64,000 nt of DNA from Candidatus Binatia bacterium (GCA_951813575.1 OX638375.1:3667330-3731329); one strand, 5' to 3'; positions 31,499-40,678 are shown, counted from the first letter of the stretch. A program made the numbers and translations. Notes: generated by a model not told the origin, from the letters alone.

Positions 31499-33334
31499 AT
31501 GGGAAACACAGACATTCGGCATGCAGTCCGTTCGGCAGCGTTGGCTGTGGCAGTGTTGATCTTCTGTACGCCTCCGGCCGTAGCGGACTATGAAGCGGGG
31601 GGGCAGGCGTGGAAGGCGGGTCGCCCGGCTGAGGCGCTGGAACAGTGGCGCGCGGCCGCGGACGCGGGGGACCGCCGGGCGATGCTGGCACTGGGACGGC
31701 TGTATCTCAAGGGGTTGGGTGCGCCGCAGGACTACGTGCTGGCCCACATGTGGTTCAATCTTGCGGCCAGCCGGGGCGAGATGGAGGCGTTGAAGGAGCG
31801 CGACGCCCTCACGGCGAAGATGATCCCGGCGGAGCGAGCCGAGGCGCAGAGGCGAGCCCGGGAGTGGCGTCCGCGCGGCGGGGAAACGCGCGGGCCGAAG
31901 GCTGCCGGGACCGGACCGCCCCCTGCCGCTCCGTCGCAGCAAACCGCGGGTCCGCCGCCGGCGCGTGTGATCCGGGAGGCCCAGGGATTGCTGGCAGTGC
32001 TGGGCTACAAGCCGGGCGCGGCCGACGGCAGGTGGGGTGGCCGCAGCGCCAAGGCGTATGCGGCGTTCCTTCGAGACGCGGGGTTGCCGCCGGGGGACAC
32101 GTTGACCCCGGAGGGGTTGCGTACCATGCGGGCCTTGGCGAAGCGTCGAGGAGCCGGGGCGGGGACCGGCACGGCGCGGCGGGCCGCGCCACGACAACAG
32201 GTTACGAAGACGCGCAGCCGTGTGCGTCCGGATGAGTTGCACCGTGCAGCCAGGGAAGGCGACATCGACGGGTTGAAGGCGGCGTTGAAAGCGGGAGTGG
32301 ACGTGAATGCACGGGATCGGCGAGGCTGGACGGCGCTGATGCACGCGGCCAACAAGGGATACAAGCTGATGGTGGGACCGCTTTTGAAGGCGAAGGCGGA
32401 CCTGGATGTTCAGGCCGCGGACGGGGCGACGGCGCTGTTCATGGCTTCGGTGCACGGGCATTCGGAAATCATTGAGCTGCTGGTGGGTGCGGGGGCGGAT
32501 TCTACGGTAAAGGGGCCGAAGGGAAGGACGGCGTTGGATGTGGCGGTGGCGCACCGGGACCCTGCTGTCTTGAGACCGTTCGTATTCCGCGATTGTGCTG
32601 AGTGTCCGGAGATGGTGGTGGTTGCTGGCGGGAGTTACAAGATGGGTTCGCCCGGGGGTGAAGCGGCGAGGAGCGCCGACGAAGGGCCGCGTCACCGGGT
32701 GACGATGCCGAAGCCGATTGCGGTGGGGAAGTACGAGGTGACGTTTGGGGAGTGGGATGCGTGTGTGGCGGGCGGTGGTTGCAACGACTATCGACCTAGG
32801 GACCGGGGATGGGGCCGGGGTCGTCGTCCGGTGATGAATGTTAGTTGGGAGGATGCGAAGGCGTACGTTGAGTGGCTGTCGGGAAAGACGGGGAAGAGGT
32901 ACCGGCTATTGAGTGAGTCGGAATGGGAGTATGTGGCGCGTGCGGGGACTACGGGGCCATTTCATTTTGGGTCCACGATATCTACGGCCCAGGCGAACTA
33001 CAACGGCGACTACTCGTATGGATCGGGTAGCAAGGGAGTGGACCGCGGGAAGACGGTTCCTGTGGGGTCGTTTCAGGCGAACGGTTTTGGGTTGCACGAT
33101 GTACATGGGAACGTCTGGGAGTGGGTGGAGGACTGCTGGCACGGTGACTATTCTGGGGCGCCGGCGGATGGGAGTGCCTGGACGAGTGGCGGAGACTGTG
33201 GATCCCGCGTGTTGCGCGGCGGTTCCTGGATCAACCTTCCGTGGTTCCTCCGGTCCGCCTTCCGCCTCGGGAACTCCGCTGGGAACCGGAACAACAGCTT
33301 CGGTTTCCGTATTGCCCGAACGCTCACCCCATGA
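31499..33334 (+). CDS. DGR target protein 2: secreted Sel1/PG-binding/ankyrin/FGE-sulfatase protein
   Basis: 611-aa paralogue of target 1 with the same order: signal peptide (AVLIFCTPPAVADYEAG), Sel1-like repeats, PG-binding-like domain (REAQGLLAVLGYKPG), three ankyrin repeats, and the FGE-sulfatase/C-type-lectin domain from FRDCAECPEMVVVAGGSYKM. It lacks the roughly 80-residue charged linker of target 1, joining ankyrin to lectin fold by VAHRDPAVLRPFV. The variable patch is residues 578-601. The 3' half is so similar to target 1 at DNA level, including the downstream hairpin, that a recent duplication or gene conversion is likely. VR2 shows fresher mutagenesis than VR1. Confidence 0.93.
   Translation: MGNTDIRHAVRSAALAVAVLIFCTPPAVADYEAGGQAWKAGRPAEALEQWRAAADAGDRRAMLALGRLYLKGLGAPQDYVLAHMWFNLAASRGEMEALKERDALTAKMIPAERAEAQRRAREWRPRGGETRGPKAAGTGPPPAAPSQQTAGPPPARVIREAQGLLAVLGYKPGAADGRWGGRSAKAYAAFLRDAGLPPGDTLTPEGLRTMRALAKRRGAGAGTGTARRAAPRQQVTKTRSRVRPDELHRAAREGDIDGLKAALKAGVDVNARDRRGWTALMHAANKGYKLMVGPLLKAKADLDVQAADGATALFMASVHGHSEIIELLVGAGADSTVKGPKGRTALDVAVAHRDPAVLRPFVFRDCAECPEMVVVAGGSYKMGSPGGEAARSADEGPRHRVTMPKPIAVGKYEVTFGEWDACVAGGGCNDYRPRDRGWGRGRRPVMNVSWEDAKAYVEWLSGKTGKRYRLLSESEWEYVARAGTTGPFHFGSTISTAQANYNGDYSYGSGSKGVDRGKTVPVGSFQANGFGLHDVHGNVWEWVEDCWHGDYSGAPADGSAWTSGGDCGSRVLRGGSWINLPWFLRSAFRLGNSAGNRNNSFGFRIARTLTP
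33201..33325 (+). repeat. DGR variable repeat 2 (VR2)
   Basis: 125 bases aligned without gaps to the template repeat. I count 18 differences, of which 16 fall on the 28 adenines between the conserved W and GF codons. The two others are GCC to GCT inside the patch and C to A at 33319, the position that also differs in VR1. Resulting codons include ATC, CTT, TGG, TTC, CTC, GGG and AGC. This near-exclusive adenine targeting is the DGR signature and indicates retrohoming from this template. Confidence 0.95.
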
Positions 33335-33362
33335 ATCTTTACCTCTTTAACATCATGCGGGG

Positions 33363-33387
33363 GTCCAGAGGGCTCCGCCCCCTGGAC
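33363..33387 (+). other. GC-rich hairpin 28 bases after target gene 2
   Basis: GTCCAGAGGGC / GCCCCCTGGAC form an 11-bp stem with one A-C mismatch and a TCC loop. It occupies the same place relative to the stop codon as the hairpin after target 1, although the stem bases differ. Conserved position with compensating stem sequence argues for selection on the structure. Confidence 0.75.
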
Positions 33388-33458
33388 GATTTAGTGGAAG
33401 ACGTGACCGCGGAACCGGCGCTCAGGAGGTGAAAGGTCCCGCGGACTGCACACGACCA

Positions 33459-33658
33459 CTACAGTTCGAGAACATGCACGATCCGTCCCAAGAGTCCGCG
33501 GGCCGCATCGCCGTGCGACTCGCCGAGCTTGCGCACGTGCCGCCGGGTCGAGAGTTCGTACTCCAGCAATCGGCTCGCCACCAGGGTCTCGTTCCACAGC
33601 GAGGGCGCCGGTTTCCGCCAGGAGTTGGGCGAGGGCGACAGAGGTCTCCGTAGATCAC
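33459..33658 (-). pseudogene. decayed PIN-domain toxin
   Basis: GTG 33658 overlaps the antitoxin stop exactly as in an intact pair and starts VIYGD. The reading then scatters over frames: one frame gives SVALAQLLAET, another gives LWNETLVASRLLEYELSTRR through to a stop at 33459. The whole remnant covers only about half a PIN domain and the C-terminal acidic residues are missing. At least two frame changes are needed to read it, so it is inactive. Confidence 0.7.
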
Positions 33659-33948
33659 CGTCCGCTTCTGTCTTCGTCCAACTCACCAAGCAGGTCGCTC
33701 AGCGGCGCCACCGGTCGTGATGCGGGGGGTTCTCCGGTTGCGGGCAGTACCGGCGGCGTCAGCCACCCCGCGCGTACGGCTTCCGCCAGCATGGCGTCCG
33801 CGAGGAACGGGCTCCGCGTCTCCTTCGGAGGGCCGATCTCCGCCACGACGCGGTCCCGGTCCGTTACCAGGACGGTTTCGCCGGATGCAGCCAGCCGGAT
33901 GTATTCGCTGAGCCGGTTGTTGAGTGTCTTGATTCCCACCGATCGCAT
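33655..33948 (-). CDS. type II antitoxin (Phd/YefM-like), orphaned
   Basis: 97-aa antitoxin: MRSVGIKTLNNRLSEYIRLA, SGETVLVTDRDRVVAEIGPP is the Phd/YefM DNA-binding fold, followed by a Pro/Ala-rich linker and an acidic end (LSDLLGELDEDRSGR). The frame is intact although its toxin partner is broken. A kept antitoxin can still repress transcription or neutralise related toxins; here it may simply be a leftover. It is not closely similar to the antitoxin at 28278. Confidence 0.85.
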   Translation of the reverse strand: MRSVGIKTLNNRLSEYIRLAASGETVLVTDRDRVVAEIGPPKETRSPFLADAMLAEAVRAGWLTPPVLPATGEPPASRPVAPLSDLLGELDEDRSGR

Positions 33949-34101
33949 CGTTACAGGGGTAGCTACTAGTGGCTACCTTGTCGACCCTTGTTCGCGCAGT
34001 CGACAGGAACTGCCGCGAAGGAAGGCCCCGCGGCGGGCGGCCGCGGCCCGGGGTCGATCCCTTGCCGCCTGCCGCCCGATCGCAGGATCGAAATCAGCCT
34101 A

Positions 34102-35073
34102 TTATTGCTTTATGGCCTTCTTCATCGCGGGCGTGTACTTCCGGTAGAGCGCCGCGAGGTCCGCAATGTCCTTGTTGGCTCGTTTGGTGCCGCCCGGATC
34201 CAGCACCAGGCCCGACTTCTTGATGAACGCATCGTAGTCCTTGTCGTTCATGGCCTTCATGAGCAACGTCTCCAGGACTTTCACCACCTTGGCCGGGGTT
34301 TTCGGGGGGGCCGCTATGTGGCGGGCTGAAGACACCGTGACGTTGTACCCCGCCTCGATGGCGGTGCGGACATCGGGAGCGTTGATGGCCCTCTTGGGTC
34401 CCATGGTCAGGACCGGCCGGATCTCGCCGGTCTGGAGGTACGGCACCACGGAGGGATGGTCGATGGGCTGGAAGAAGACGTCGTAGTCCCCCCGCAACAA
34501 GCCGGGCAGGTTCTCGCCCGTGCCGCGGTAGCCAGACACGACTGCGAAGTTGATGCCCAGCTCGGCGGCCGCAATGAAGGCGTCCACCCAGCGTCCAACG
34601 CCGATGGCCTCAAGACCCCAGGTTACGCGTTTGGACCTCTGCAATTCCTCCAGCGACCGGTACTTGGAGTCCTTGCGCAAAAGCAGGGCGTAGGGCTCGC
34701 CGCCGACCCGCGCCACCCAGGTGAACTTCTCGTAGTCGTAGCCCGTCTTCTTGACGCCTCTGAGAAACGGCACGGCCATCATGCCGCCGTGCAGTTGTCC
34801 GATGGTGTAGCCGTCGGGCTTGGAGCGGTACAGATAGACGGTGCCGGTGATGCCGCCGGCCCCGGTGACGTTCTTGACGATCATCTTGACGCCCTTGGGC
34901 AGATACTTCTCGCCGAAGCGGGTGATGGCCCGGGAAATGGTGTCGAAGCCCCCGCCGGGAGAGAAGGTGACGATGCTGTTGATATTCTTTTCCGGGAACT
35001 CGGCGTGGCTCGGGGTCCCGAACAGCAGGAGTGCCGCCAAGCCGATGATTGCGGCATGAAAAAGACGAGTCAT
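34102..35073 (-). CDS. TctC-type periplasmic solute-binding protein
   Basis: Tripartite tricarboxylate transporter substrate-binding protein, 323 aa. A signal peptide (HAAIIGLAALLLFGTPSHAE) is followed by INSIVTFSPGGGFDTISRAI, VKNVTGAGGITGTVYLYRSK and PDGYTIGQLHGGMMAVP. It is more divergent from the tandem pair at 11.9-14.0 kb than they are from each other. No TctA or TctB gene is nearby. The product should bind a carboxylate in the periplasm. Confidence 0.9.
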   Translation of the reverse strand: MTRLFHAAIIGLAALLLFGTPSHAEFPEKNINSIVTFSPGGGFDTISRAITRFGEKYLPKGVKMIVKNVTGAGGITGTVYLYRSKPDGYTIGQLHGGMMAVPFLRGVKKTGYDYEKFTWVARVGGEPYALLLRKDSKYRSLEELQRSKRVTWGLEAIGVGRWVDAFIAAAELGINFAVVSGYRGTGENLPGLLRGDYDVFFQPIDHPSVVPYLQTGEIRPVLTMGPKRAINAPDVRTAIEAGYNVTVSSARHIAAPPKTPAKVVKVLETLLMKAMNDKDYDAFIKKSGLVLDPGGTKRANKDIADLAALYRKYTPAMKKAIKQ

Positions 35074-35173
35074 GGTTACACCTCCGTCAGGGCGGTAGCC
35101 GCCGGGTTTGCCGGCGCGGATGGACTTCGCGCCGTTTGAAAATCGCCATGTTTATTCAGGCGCAGGTCCCGTG

Positions 35174-36232
35174 TCAAGCCGTCTCGAACCTCGGCATCAC
35201 TTCTGCGCCGAACAGGCGCACCGAACGTTCGGCGTCCTCGAGGCTCATGTCGTTGAAGTTGACCTGGAGCGAGGCGTCGTCGATGCCGCCGACCACGCCG
35301 TCATAGGCGGCGATCCGCTCTGCCAGTTGACTCGGCGTGCCGACCCAGGCGGCGCCGCTCTCGACCTGGGACTCGAAAGTCTCGCGCTTGAGGGCGGCGA
35401 CGATCCTGTCGTAGCCCTTGTAGTCGGCGGAAGAGGTGCCGCTGATCCAGCCCGAGGCGGCGTCGACCAGCGCGGCGAGATAGCGGTTCAAGGGACCGCG
35501 CGCGATGCGCGTCGCTTCGTCCGCGTCTTCGTGGCAGTACATGTGGAAGGCGAGCATCACCCGGCCGTTGCCCGGATGGCCGGCCCTGGTCCATTCTTCG
35601 CGGTAGATGCCGCAGAGCTCGCGCATGGCGGAGCGGGCGATGGGGATGGCCATGATCCAGTTCCCCTGCCGTCCGGCCTTCTCGAACGACTGCGGGGTGG
35701 CAAGGGCGGCCGTCCAGAACGGCGGGCGTGGCTTCCGGGTCGGACGCGGCAGCGAGGTGATGTCCTCGAAGCTGTGGAACCGGCCCTTCTCGGTGACGTC
35801 CTCTTCTTCGAGCAGGCGGCGGACCTGCGCCATGCCTTCGTCGAAACGGGCCACCGATTCGTCCGGGGAGATGCCGAATCGCTGGTACTCGTGGGGCAGG
35901 AAGGCGCGCGCGAAGCCGACCTCGAGCCGGCCGCCGGAGATGGCGTCGAGCATGCCGATCTCGCCGGCGAGCTTGAGCGGGTTGTTGAACACCGGCAGCA
36001 CCGCGCCGGTGATCAGGCGCGCTTTCGCGCTGCGCTGCGAGGCCGCCGTGAGAAACACGATGGGGTTCGGGCTGTAGCCGCCATAGAAGTGGAAATAGTG
36101 TTCGACCGTACGGATATGCGTATAGCCGTACTCGTCGCACAGTTCGCAGAGCTTCAGGCAGTCGTCGAAGTACTCGGCCGCGGAGCGTTGCTCCGGCCCG
36201 ACGCAGGGAAAGAACTGCATTCCGAATTCCAT
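35174..36232 (-). CDS. luciferase-like (LLM class) flavin-dependent monooxygenase
   Basis: 352-aa member of the bacterial luciferase-like monooxygenase family: MEFGMQFFPCVGPEQ, CDEYGYTHIRTVEHYFHFYG, LTAASQRSAKARLITGAVLP, GGRLEVGFARAFLPHEYQRF and a C-terminal WVGTPSQLAERI. These FMNH2- or F420-dependent enzymes oxygenate varied substrates. The start is set at the conserved MEFGMQF because the longer frame has no similarity. It is divergent from an amidohydrolase gene; the 254-base gap between them must hold both promoters. Confidence 0.9.
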   Translation of the reverse strand: MEFGMQFFPCVGPEQRSAAEYFDDCLKLCELCDEYGYTHIRTVEHYFHFYGGYSPNPIVFLTAASQRSAKARLITGAVLPVFNNPLKLAGEIGMLDAISGGRLEVGFARAFLPHEYQRFGISPDESVARFDEGMAQVRRLLEEEDVTEKGRFHSFEDITSLPRPTRKPRPPFWTAALATPQSFEKAGRQGNWIMAIPIARSAMRELCGIYREEWTRAGHPGNGRVMLAFHMYCHEDADEATRIARGPLNRYLAALVDAASGWISGTSSADYKGYDRIVAALKRETFESQVESGAAWVGTPSQLAERIAAYDGVVGGIDDASLQVNFNDMSLEDAERSVRLFGAEVMPRFETA

Positions 36233-36486
36233 GATGGTTGCTCCGCGGCCCCGGGCGCTCGTGTGGACGGCCACTCTAGCCAAGAAACGGATCCGTGTAC
36301 AGGTTGACTTGAGGCCGGTCATGGACGGCAGTCGATCTTGACAACACACCGGCGATGGCCATAGAGTCGGCGTGTAGGGTGCCCAAGAGGTCAACCTGTT
36401 CCGGCGCGCGACCCGACACGACACCAGTCCCGCTCCACCGCGCCGCCGGCACTCTTTCAACGACCAAACCAATCGAGGAGGAAACC

Positions 36487-37512
36487 ATGGCCAAGGACGT
36501 CGAAGTCATCGATGCGGACGGGCACATCACCGAGACGGACGAGCAGCTCAAGAAGTACATGGAAACGCCGTGGGTGGACCGGACCGCCACCCTCTACCCC
36601 ATCGACAACTGGGACCGTTCCATCGGCGGGACCCTGGGGACGACGGCGTGCGACGCCAAGACGTGGCTGGACGCCATGGACGACGGCGGGCTCACCACCG
36701 CCTACCTCTACCCCACGGGCGGCCTGGGCATCGGCTGGATCCGCGAGCCGGACCTGGCGGTGGCCCTGTGCAAGGCCTGGAACGACTTCGTCTCCGAGGA
36801 GTTCCAGAAGGTCAGCCCCCGGCTCAAGGGGGTGGCGCTGGTGTCCTTTCAGGACGTGCCCGAGGCGGTCAAGGAGTTGCGCCGGGCGGTCCAGGAGCTG
36901 GAGCTGACGGGGTTGATGCTGCCGGCCGTGGGGCTGCGGCTGCCGCTGGGACACCAGGACTACTGGCCCATCTACGAGGAGGCGGAGAAGCTCAACTGCA
37001 TGGTGGGCGTGCACGCCACCGTGCGCGGGCCGCAGTACTTCGGCGCCGACGGGTTCGACCAGTTCATCGAGGTCCACACCCTGTCCCACGCCTTCGCCCA
37101 GATGATGCAGATGACCAGCATGATCTTCCGGGGCGTGATGGACCGGTACCCGAACCTCCGGGTGGCGTTCATGGAGGCGGGCTGCTCATGGGCGCCCTAC
37201 TGGGCCGGCCGCATGGACGAGGAATGGGAGAAGCGCGGCGCGGCCGAGGCGCCGCTCTGCAAGAAGAAACCCAGCGAGTACGTGCGTAGCGGCAACATCT
37301 ACTTCCACGCCGAGGACTACGAGCCCTTCATCGGCGAGACGGGCAAGTGGCTGAGCCCCGACGTGCTCTACTACGCGTCCGACTACCCCCACTGGGACAT
37401 GGAGTTCCCGGAGAACATCGACCACCTCGGCCGCAGGGAGGACCTGTCCCCCGAGGACAAGAAATGGCTGCTGGCGGATTCCGCCAAGAGGCTGTACGGG
37501 GTGACCGACTGA
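36487..37512 (+). CDS. amidohydrolase family protein
   Basis: 341-aa metal-dependent hydrolase of the amidohydrolase_2 group. The first motif is VIDADGHITE, a D-x-D-x-H variant in which the usual HxH is reduced to GHI. VGVHATVRGP carries the mid-barrel histidine and YYASDYPHWDMEFPEN the late aspartate. Replacement of the first histidine (D-G-H instead of H-x-H) is seen in a subset of these proteins. A GAGGAGGAAACC site precedes ATG 36487. The substrate is unknown. Confidence 0.85.
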   Translation: MAKDVEVIDADGHITETDEQLKKYMETPWVDRTATLYPIDNWDRSIGGTLGTTACDAKTWLDAMDDGGLTTAYLYPTGGLGIGWIREPDLAVALCKAWNDFVSEEFQKVSPRLKGVALVSFQDVPEAVKELRRAVQELELTGLMLPAVGLRLPLGHQDYWPIYEEAEKLNCMVGVHATVRGPQYFGADGFDQFIEVHTLSHAFAQMMQMTSMIFRGVMDRYPNLRVAFMEAGCSWAPYWAGRMDEEWEKRGAAEAPLCKKKPSEYVRSGNIYFHAEDYEPFIGETGKWLSPDVLYYASDYPHWDMEFPENIDHLGRREDLSPEDKKWLLADSAKRLYGVTD

Positions 37513-37551
37513 GGATTTGGGCGTGGGCGGGGCCCCTCCCCGCGGCCCAAC

Positions 37552-37704
37552 CCCTGGACCCCGGGTCAAGCCCGGGGTGACGTGGAGGTGGCTCCGGGTG
37601 TCAGTGCGTTCCCCCGAACCCCTCATTCGTCACCCCGGACTTGACCCCGGATCGAGTCCGGGGCAGGCTCCCGGATCGAGTCCGGGGCAGGCTCCGGGGT
37701 CCAG
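37552..37704. repeat. REP-like palindromes, second copy internally expanded
   Basis: A reverse-orientation element (CTGGACCCCGGGTCAAGCCC) starts at 37552. The facing element at 37629-37704 has its central part repeated: CGGATCGAGTCCGGGGCAGG occurs twice before the closing CCGGGGTCCAGG. The 222-base gap between two convergent genes is almost entirely this material. Confidence 0.8.
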
Positions 37705-37734
37705 GAGGCACGAGCAGGCTGCCCCGGCGGGACC

Positions 37735-38673
37735 TCAGAACTCCTCGATCTCCCGCAAGCGCATCCCTTTCTTCAGCGCCTGCCGCAGCACATACGTACC
37801 TACCGCCAGATCCTCGTCCGGAATCCCGTTGGACTGGAACAGGACCTTTCGGGGCTTGCCCTGGACGCCGTCGGCGACCACGGCCTCCAGCGGCACCACG
37901 TCCCGCCAGCGTAGCTGCCTCCGGCCGCAGGCATCGATCAGGTCGCCGCTGTCGTTCTGCGCGGTGGCGAGATCGTCGGTGACCACCAGGTCCATGGACC
38001 GGACGAGCCGTCCGGACACCTCGTGCTTGACGGGCTGATTGGCGCCGATGGTGGCCACGAGCACGTCGTCCTTGAGGTTACGGCCGTCGACGATGGGGGT
38101 GGTGGAGTCGGTCGAGATCACCAGGATGTCGGACTCGCCCTCGACCTCGTCCACGGAGCCCGCCACCCGAAAGGGCGTCCGCACCACCTTGCTCATGGCG
38201 TCGATGAAGCCTTGCCGCCGCTCCGCGTTGCGGCCGTACACCAGGACCTGCTTCGGCCGGCAGGCCTTGACTACCGCTTCCACCTGGAACGTGCCCTGCC
38301 ATCCCGGACCGATGAGGCCCAGCACCGATGGTTTCGCCGGCGCCAGGTATTTCGCCGCCACCCCGGTGGCCGCGCCGGTGCGCAGGCTGCTGAGATAGGC
38401 CGCGCTCATGACGGCCTTGAGGCCCCCGGCGCCGCCGTCGTACAGGCTGATGGTATTGGCCTTGCCGACATAGCTTCGCAGCGCCATGAGATCCGAGGTC
38501 TGGTGCCACGCCGCCATCACGTTGAGCTGCTTGCTGCTTCCCTTGAGCCTCCGGCGCGGCACGGTCCGCACCTTGCCCGCGGCCCGGTCGCGGAACATCC
38601 TGTCGAGGAGCCGGATGCAGGTCGTCATGTCGATGAGCTCGCGGGTCTGCTCGGCGCTGATGATCAGGGCCAT
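37735..38673 (-). CDS. ornithine cyclodeaminase / mu-crystallin family protein
   Basis: 312-aa protein of standard family length. MALIISAEQTRELIDMTTCI forms the N-terminal strand, SLRTGAATGVAAKYLAPAKP leads into the NAD-binding fold (SVLGLIGPGWQGTFQVEAV), and ILVISTDSTTPIVDGRNL and VATIGANQPVKHEV follow. It may be an ornithine cyclodeaminase, alanine dehydrogenase or imine reductase; no neighbour decides. It is a distant paralogue of the gene at 6191-7261. Confidence 0.88.
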   Translation of the reverse strand: MALIISAEQTRELIDMTTCIRLLDRMFRDRAAGKVRTVPRRRLKGSSKQLNVMAAWHQTSDLMALRSYVGKANTISLYDGGAGGLKAVMSAAYLSSLRTGAATGVAAKYLAPAKPSVLGLIGPGWQGTFQVEAVVKACRPKQVLVYGRNAERRQGFIDAMSKVVRTPFRVAGSVDEVEGESDILVISTDSTTPIVDGRNLKDDVLVATIGANQPVKHEVSGRLVRSMDLVVTDDLATAQNDSGDLIDACGRRQLRWRDVVPLEAVVADGVQGKPRKVLFQSNGIPDEDLAVGTYVLRQALKKGMRLREIEEF

Positions 38674-38719
38674 GGGGCTCCTTTCTTGCCTGCCCGAGTC
38701 GGTTTCGGTTCTGGATCCC

Positions 38720-38787
38720 GGCCCCGGACCTGATCCGGCCCCGGACCTGATCCGGCCCCGGACCTGATCCGGCCCCGGACCTGATCC
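38720..38787. repeat. four 17-bp tandem repeats derived from a REP-like arm
   Basis: Four exact head-to-tail copies of GGCCCCGGACCTGATCC begin at 38720, 38737, 38754 and 38771, followed by GGGGCCGGGATGAC. Each unit is one arm plus loop of the palindrome, so the array is a slipped-strand expansion of the element. It lies between the cyclodeaminase-family and GH15 genes. Confidence 0.88.
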
Positions 38788-38839
38788 GGGGCCGGGATGA
38801 CGGGTGCGGGACTTGCACTTGGCATCGCGTTAACGGGCT

Positions 38840-40678
38840 TCAATCCTTCGAGCCCAGCTTGCGGTCGAGGTTGAAGGCCGCGCTGATGAGGCCCAGGTGG
38901 GTGAACGCCTGGGGGAAGTTGCCAAGGGCCTCGCCGCGGGGGCCGGTCTCCTCGGAATAGAGGCCGAGATGGTTGGCGTAGCTCAGCATCTTCTCGAAGA
39001 TGAAGCGGGCGTTGCCGAGCCTGCCGGCCCGGGTGAGGGCTTCCACCAGCCAGAAGGTGCACATGCTGAAGGTGCCTTCCTCGCCGGCGACGCCGTCGTC
39101 CGTCCGGGCCACGTCGTATCGGTAGACCAGGCTGTCCGACACCAGGCCGTGCTCGTGCGGCGGGCAGTTGATGGCCTCCAGGGTGGACAGCATCTTGGGG
39201 TCGGTGGGGGAGACGAAGAACACCAGCGGCATGAGCAGGTTGCTGGCGTCCAGGGTGTCGCTACCGAACGCCTGCACGAAGGCGTTCCGTTCCCGGTTGA
39301 ACCCCTCGGCCATGATCTGGTGGTAGATGGCGTCCCGGTTCTTGAGCCAGCGCTCGCGGTTGGCCGGGAAGGAGCGCTTCTCCGCCAGACGCACGCCCCG
39401 GTCCAGCGCCACCCAGCACATGAGCTTGGAGTAGACGAAGTGCTGGCGCCCGCCCCGGACCTCCCAGATGCCTTCGTCCGGCTGGTCCCAGTGGTCGCAG
39501 ACCCACTCCATGAGGCGCGAGAGGTTGGTCCACAGCTCGGAGTCGATGGGGGTGCCGTACTTGTTGAACAGGTAGACCGAGTCCATCATCTCGCCGTAGA
39601 TGTCGAGCTGGAGTTGGTCGGCGGCGGCGTTGCCGATGCGCACGGGAGCGGACTTCCGATAGCCCTCCCAGTGGTCCAGGGTGGACTCCGGGATGTCCTT
39701 CTCGCCGCGGATACCGTACATGATCTGCAGCGAGCCGTCGGGTTTCAGGTCGCCGCAGCGTTCCTTGAGCCAGTCCATGAAACGGCCGGCCTCGTAGGTG
39801 AAGCCCAGCCGCATGAGACCGTACAGGCTGAAGCTGGCGTCGCGGATCCAGGTGTAGCGGTAGTCCCAGTTGCGCCCTCCGCCGATGTCTTCCGGCAGGC
39901 TGCAGGTGGGCGCCGCCACGATGGCCCCGGTGGGCTCGTAGCACAGGAGCTTCAGCATCAGCGCCGAGCGGTCCACGCGTTCGCGCCAGCGGCCGCTGTA
40001 GCGCGACTGCCGCAGCCACTGGTGCCAGTACCGCTCGGTGTTCTCCAGCAGCTCGAGACAGCCCTCCACCTCCGGACAGTCGCAGTCGAGGCCGCGGTCG
40101 TCGACCCCCTGGAACACCGCCGCCAGCACGCTGTTCTCCTGCAGGGTCCCGCTGGCCACCACCCCGCCGTTGCCGTCCGGGCGGACGGACACCTTGGTCC
40201 GGTGGCCGCTCTGGGACACCTTCAGCATGCAGGCGAGGCCGTCGCTGTGGAACACCGCGCGGTTGTCGCGGACCTCCACGGTGTGCTCCGCGCGCCCGTA
40301 GTCGAACGCCGGGGTGCATTGGAGCTTGAGCGACATGGTGCCGCGCACCACTTTGGCGATGCGGATGATGCGCCCGTGGTAGCCCTCGTCGGCGGGGCCC
40401 GGCGGCATGAAGTCCATGACTTCGCTGACGCCTTCCTCGGTCATGAAGCGCGTGATCAGGATGTTGGTGTCCGGCAGGTACAACTGCCGGTAGGTGACGT
40501 TGTCCGCGTCCGGCCCGATGACGAAACGCCCGCCCTTGGCGTCGTCGAGCACCGCGCCGAAGACGCTGGGTGAATCGAAGCGCGGGTAGCAGAGCCAGTC
40601 GATGGAGCCGTTGTTGCCCACCAGGGCGACGGTGTGAAGGTCGCCGATGACGCCGTAGTTTTCGATGGGAGCGTACAT
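38840..40678 (-). CDS. glycoside hydrolase family 15 protein
   Basis: 612-aa GH15 enzyme (glucoamylase / trehalase / dextranase type). The N-terminal domain begins [20 protein letters not shown] and [20 protein letters not shown]. The catalytic (alpha/alpha)6 barrel shows [20 protein letters not shown] and [20 protein letters not shown], where the glutamates of DEGIWE are in the catalytic region. No signal peptide, so it acts in the cytoplasm. Trehalase-like members of this exact form often lie beside pentose-phosphate genes, as here: divergent 6-phosphogluconate dehydrogenase begins 174 bases away. It would release glucose from trehalose or an oligosaccharide. Confidence 0.92.
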   Translation of the reverse strand: MYAPIENYGVIGDLHTVALVGNNGSIDWLCYPRFDSPSVFGAVLDDAKGGRFVIGPDADNVTYRQLYLPDTNILITRFMTEEGVSEVMDFMPPGPADEGYHGRIIRIAKVVRGTMSLKLQCTPAFDYGRAEHTVEVRDNRAVFHSDGLACMLKVSQSGHRTKVSVRPDGNGGVVASGTLQENSVLAAVFQGVDDRGLDCDCPEVEGCLELLENTERYWHQWLRQSRYSGRWRERVDRSALMLKLLCYEPTGAIVAAPTCSLPEDIGGGRNWDYRYTWIRDASFSLYGLMRLGFTYEAGRFMDWLKERCGDLKPDGSLQIMYGIRGEKDIPESTLDHWEGYRKSAPVRIGNAAADQLQLDIYGEMMDSVYLFNKYGTPIDSELWTNLSRLMEWVCDHWDQPDEGIWEVRGGRQHFVYSKLMCWVALDRGVRLAEKRSFPANRERWLKNRDAIYHQIMAEGFNRERNAFVQAFGSDTLDASNLLMPLVFFVSPTDPKMLSTLEAINCPPHEHGLVSDSLVYRYDVARTDDGVAGEEGTFSMCTFWLVEALTRAGRLGNARFIFEKMLSYANHLGLYSEETGPRGEALGNFPQAFTHLGLISAAFNLDRKLGSKD

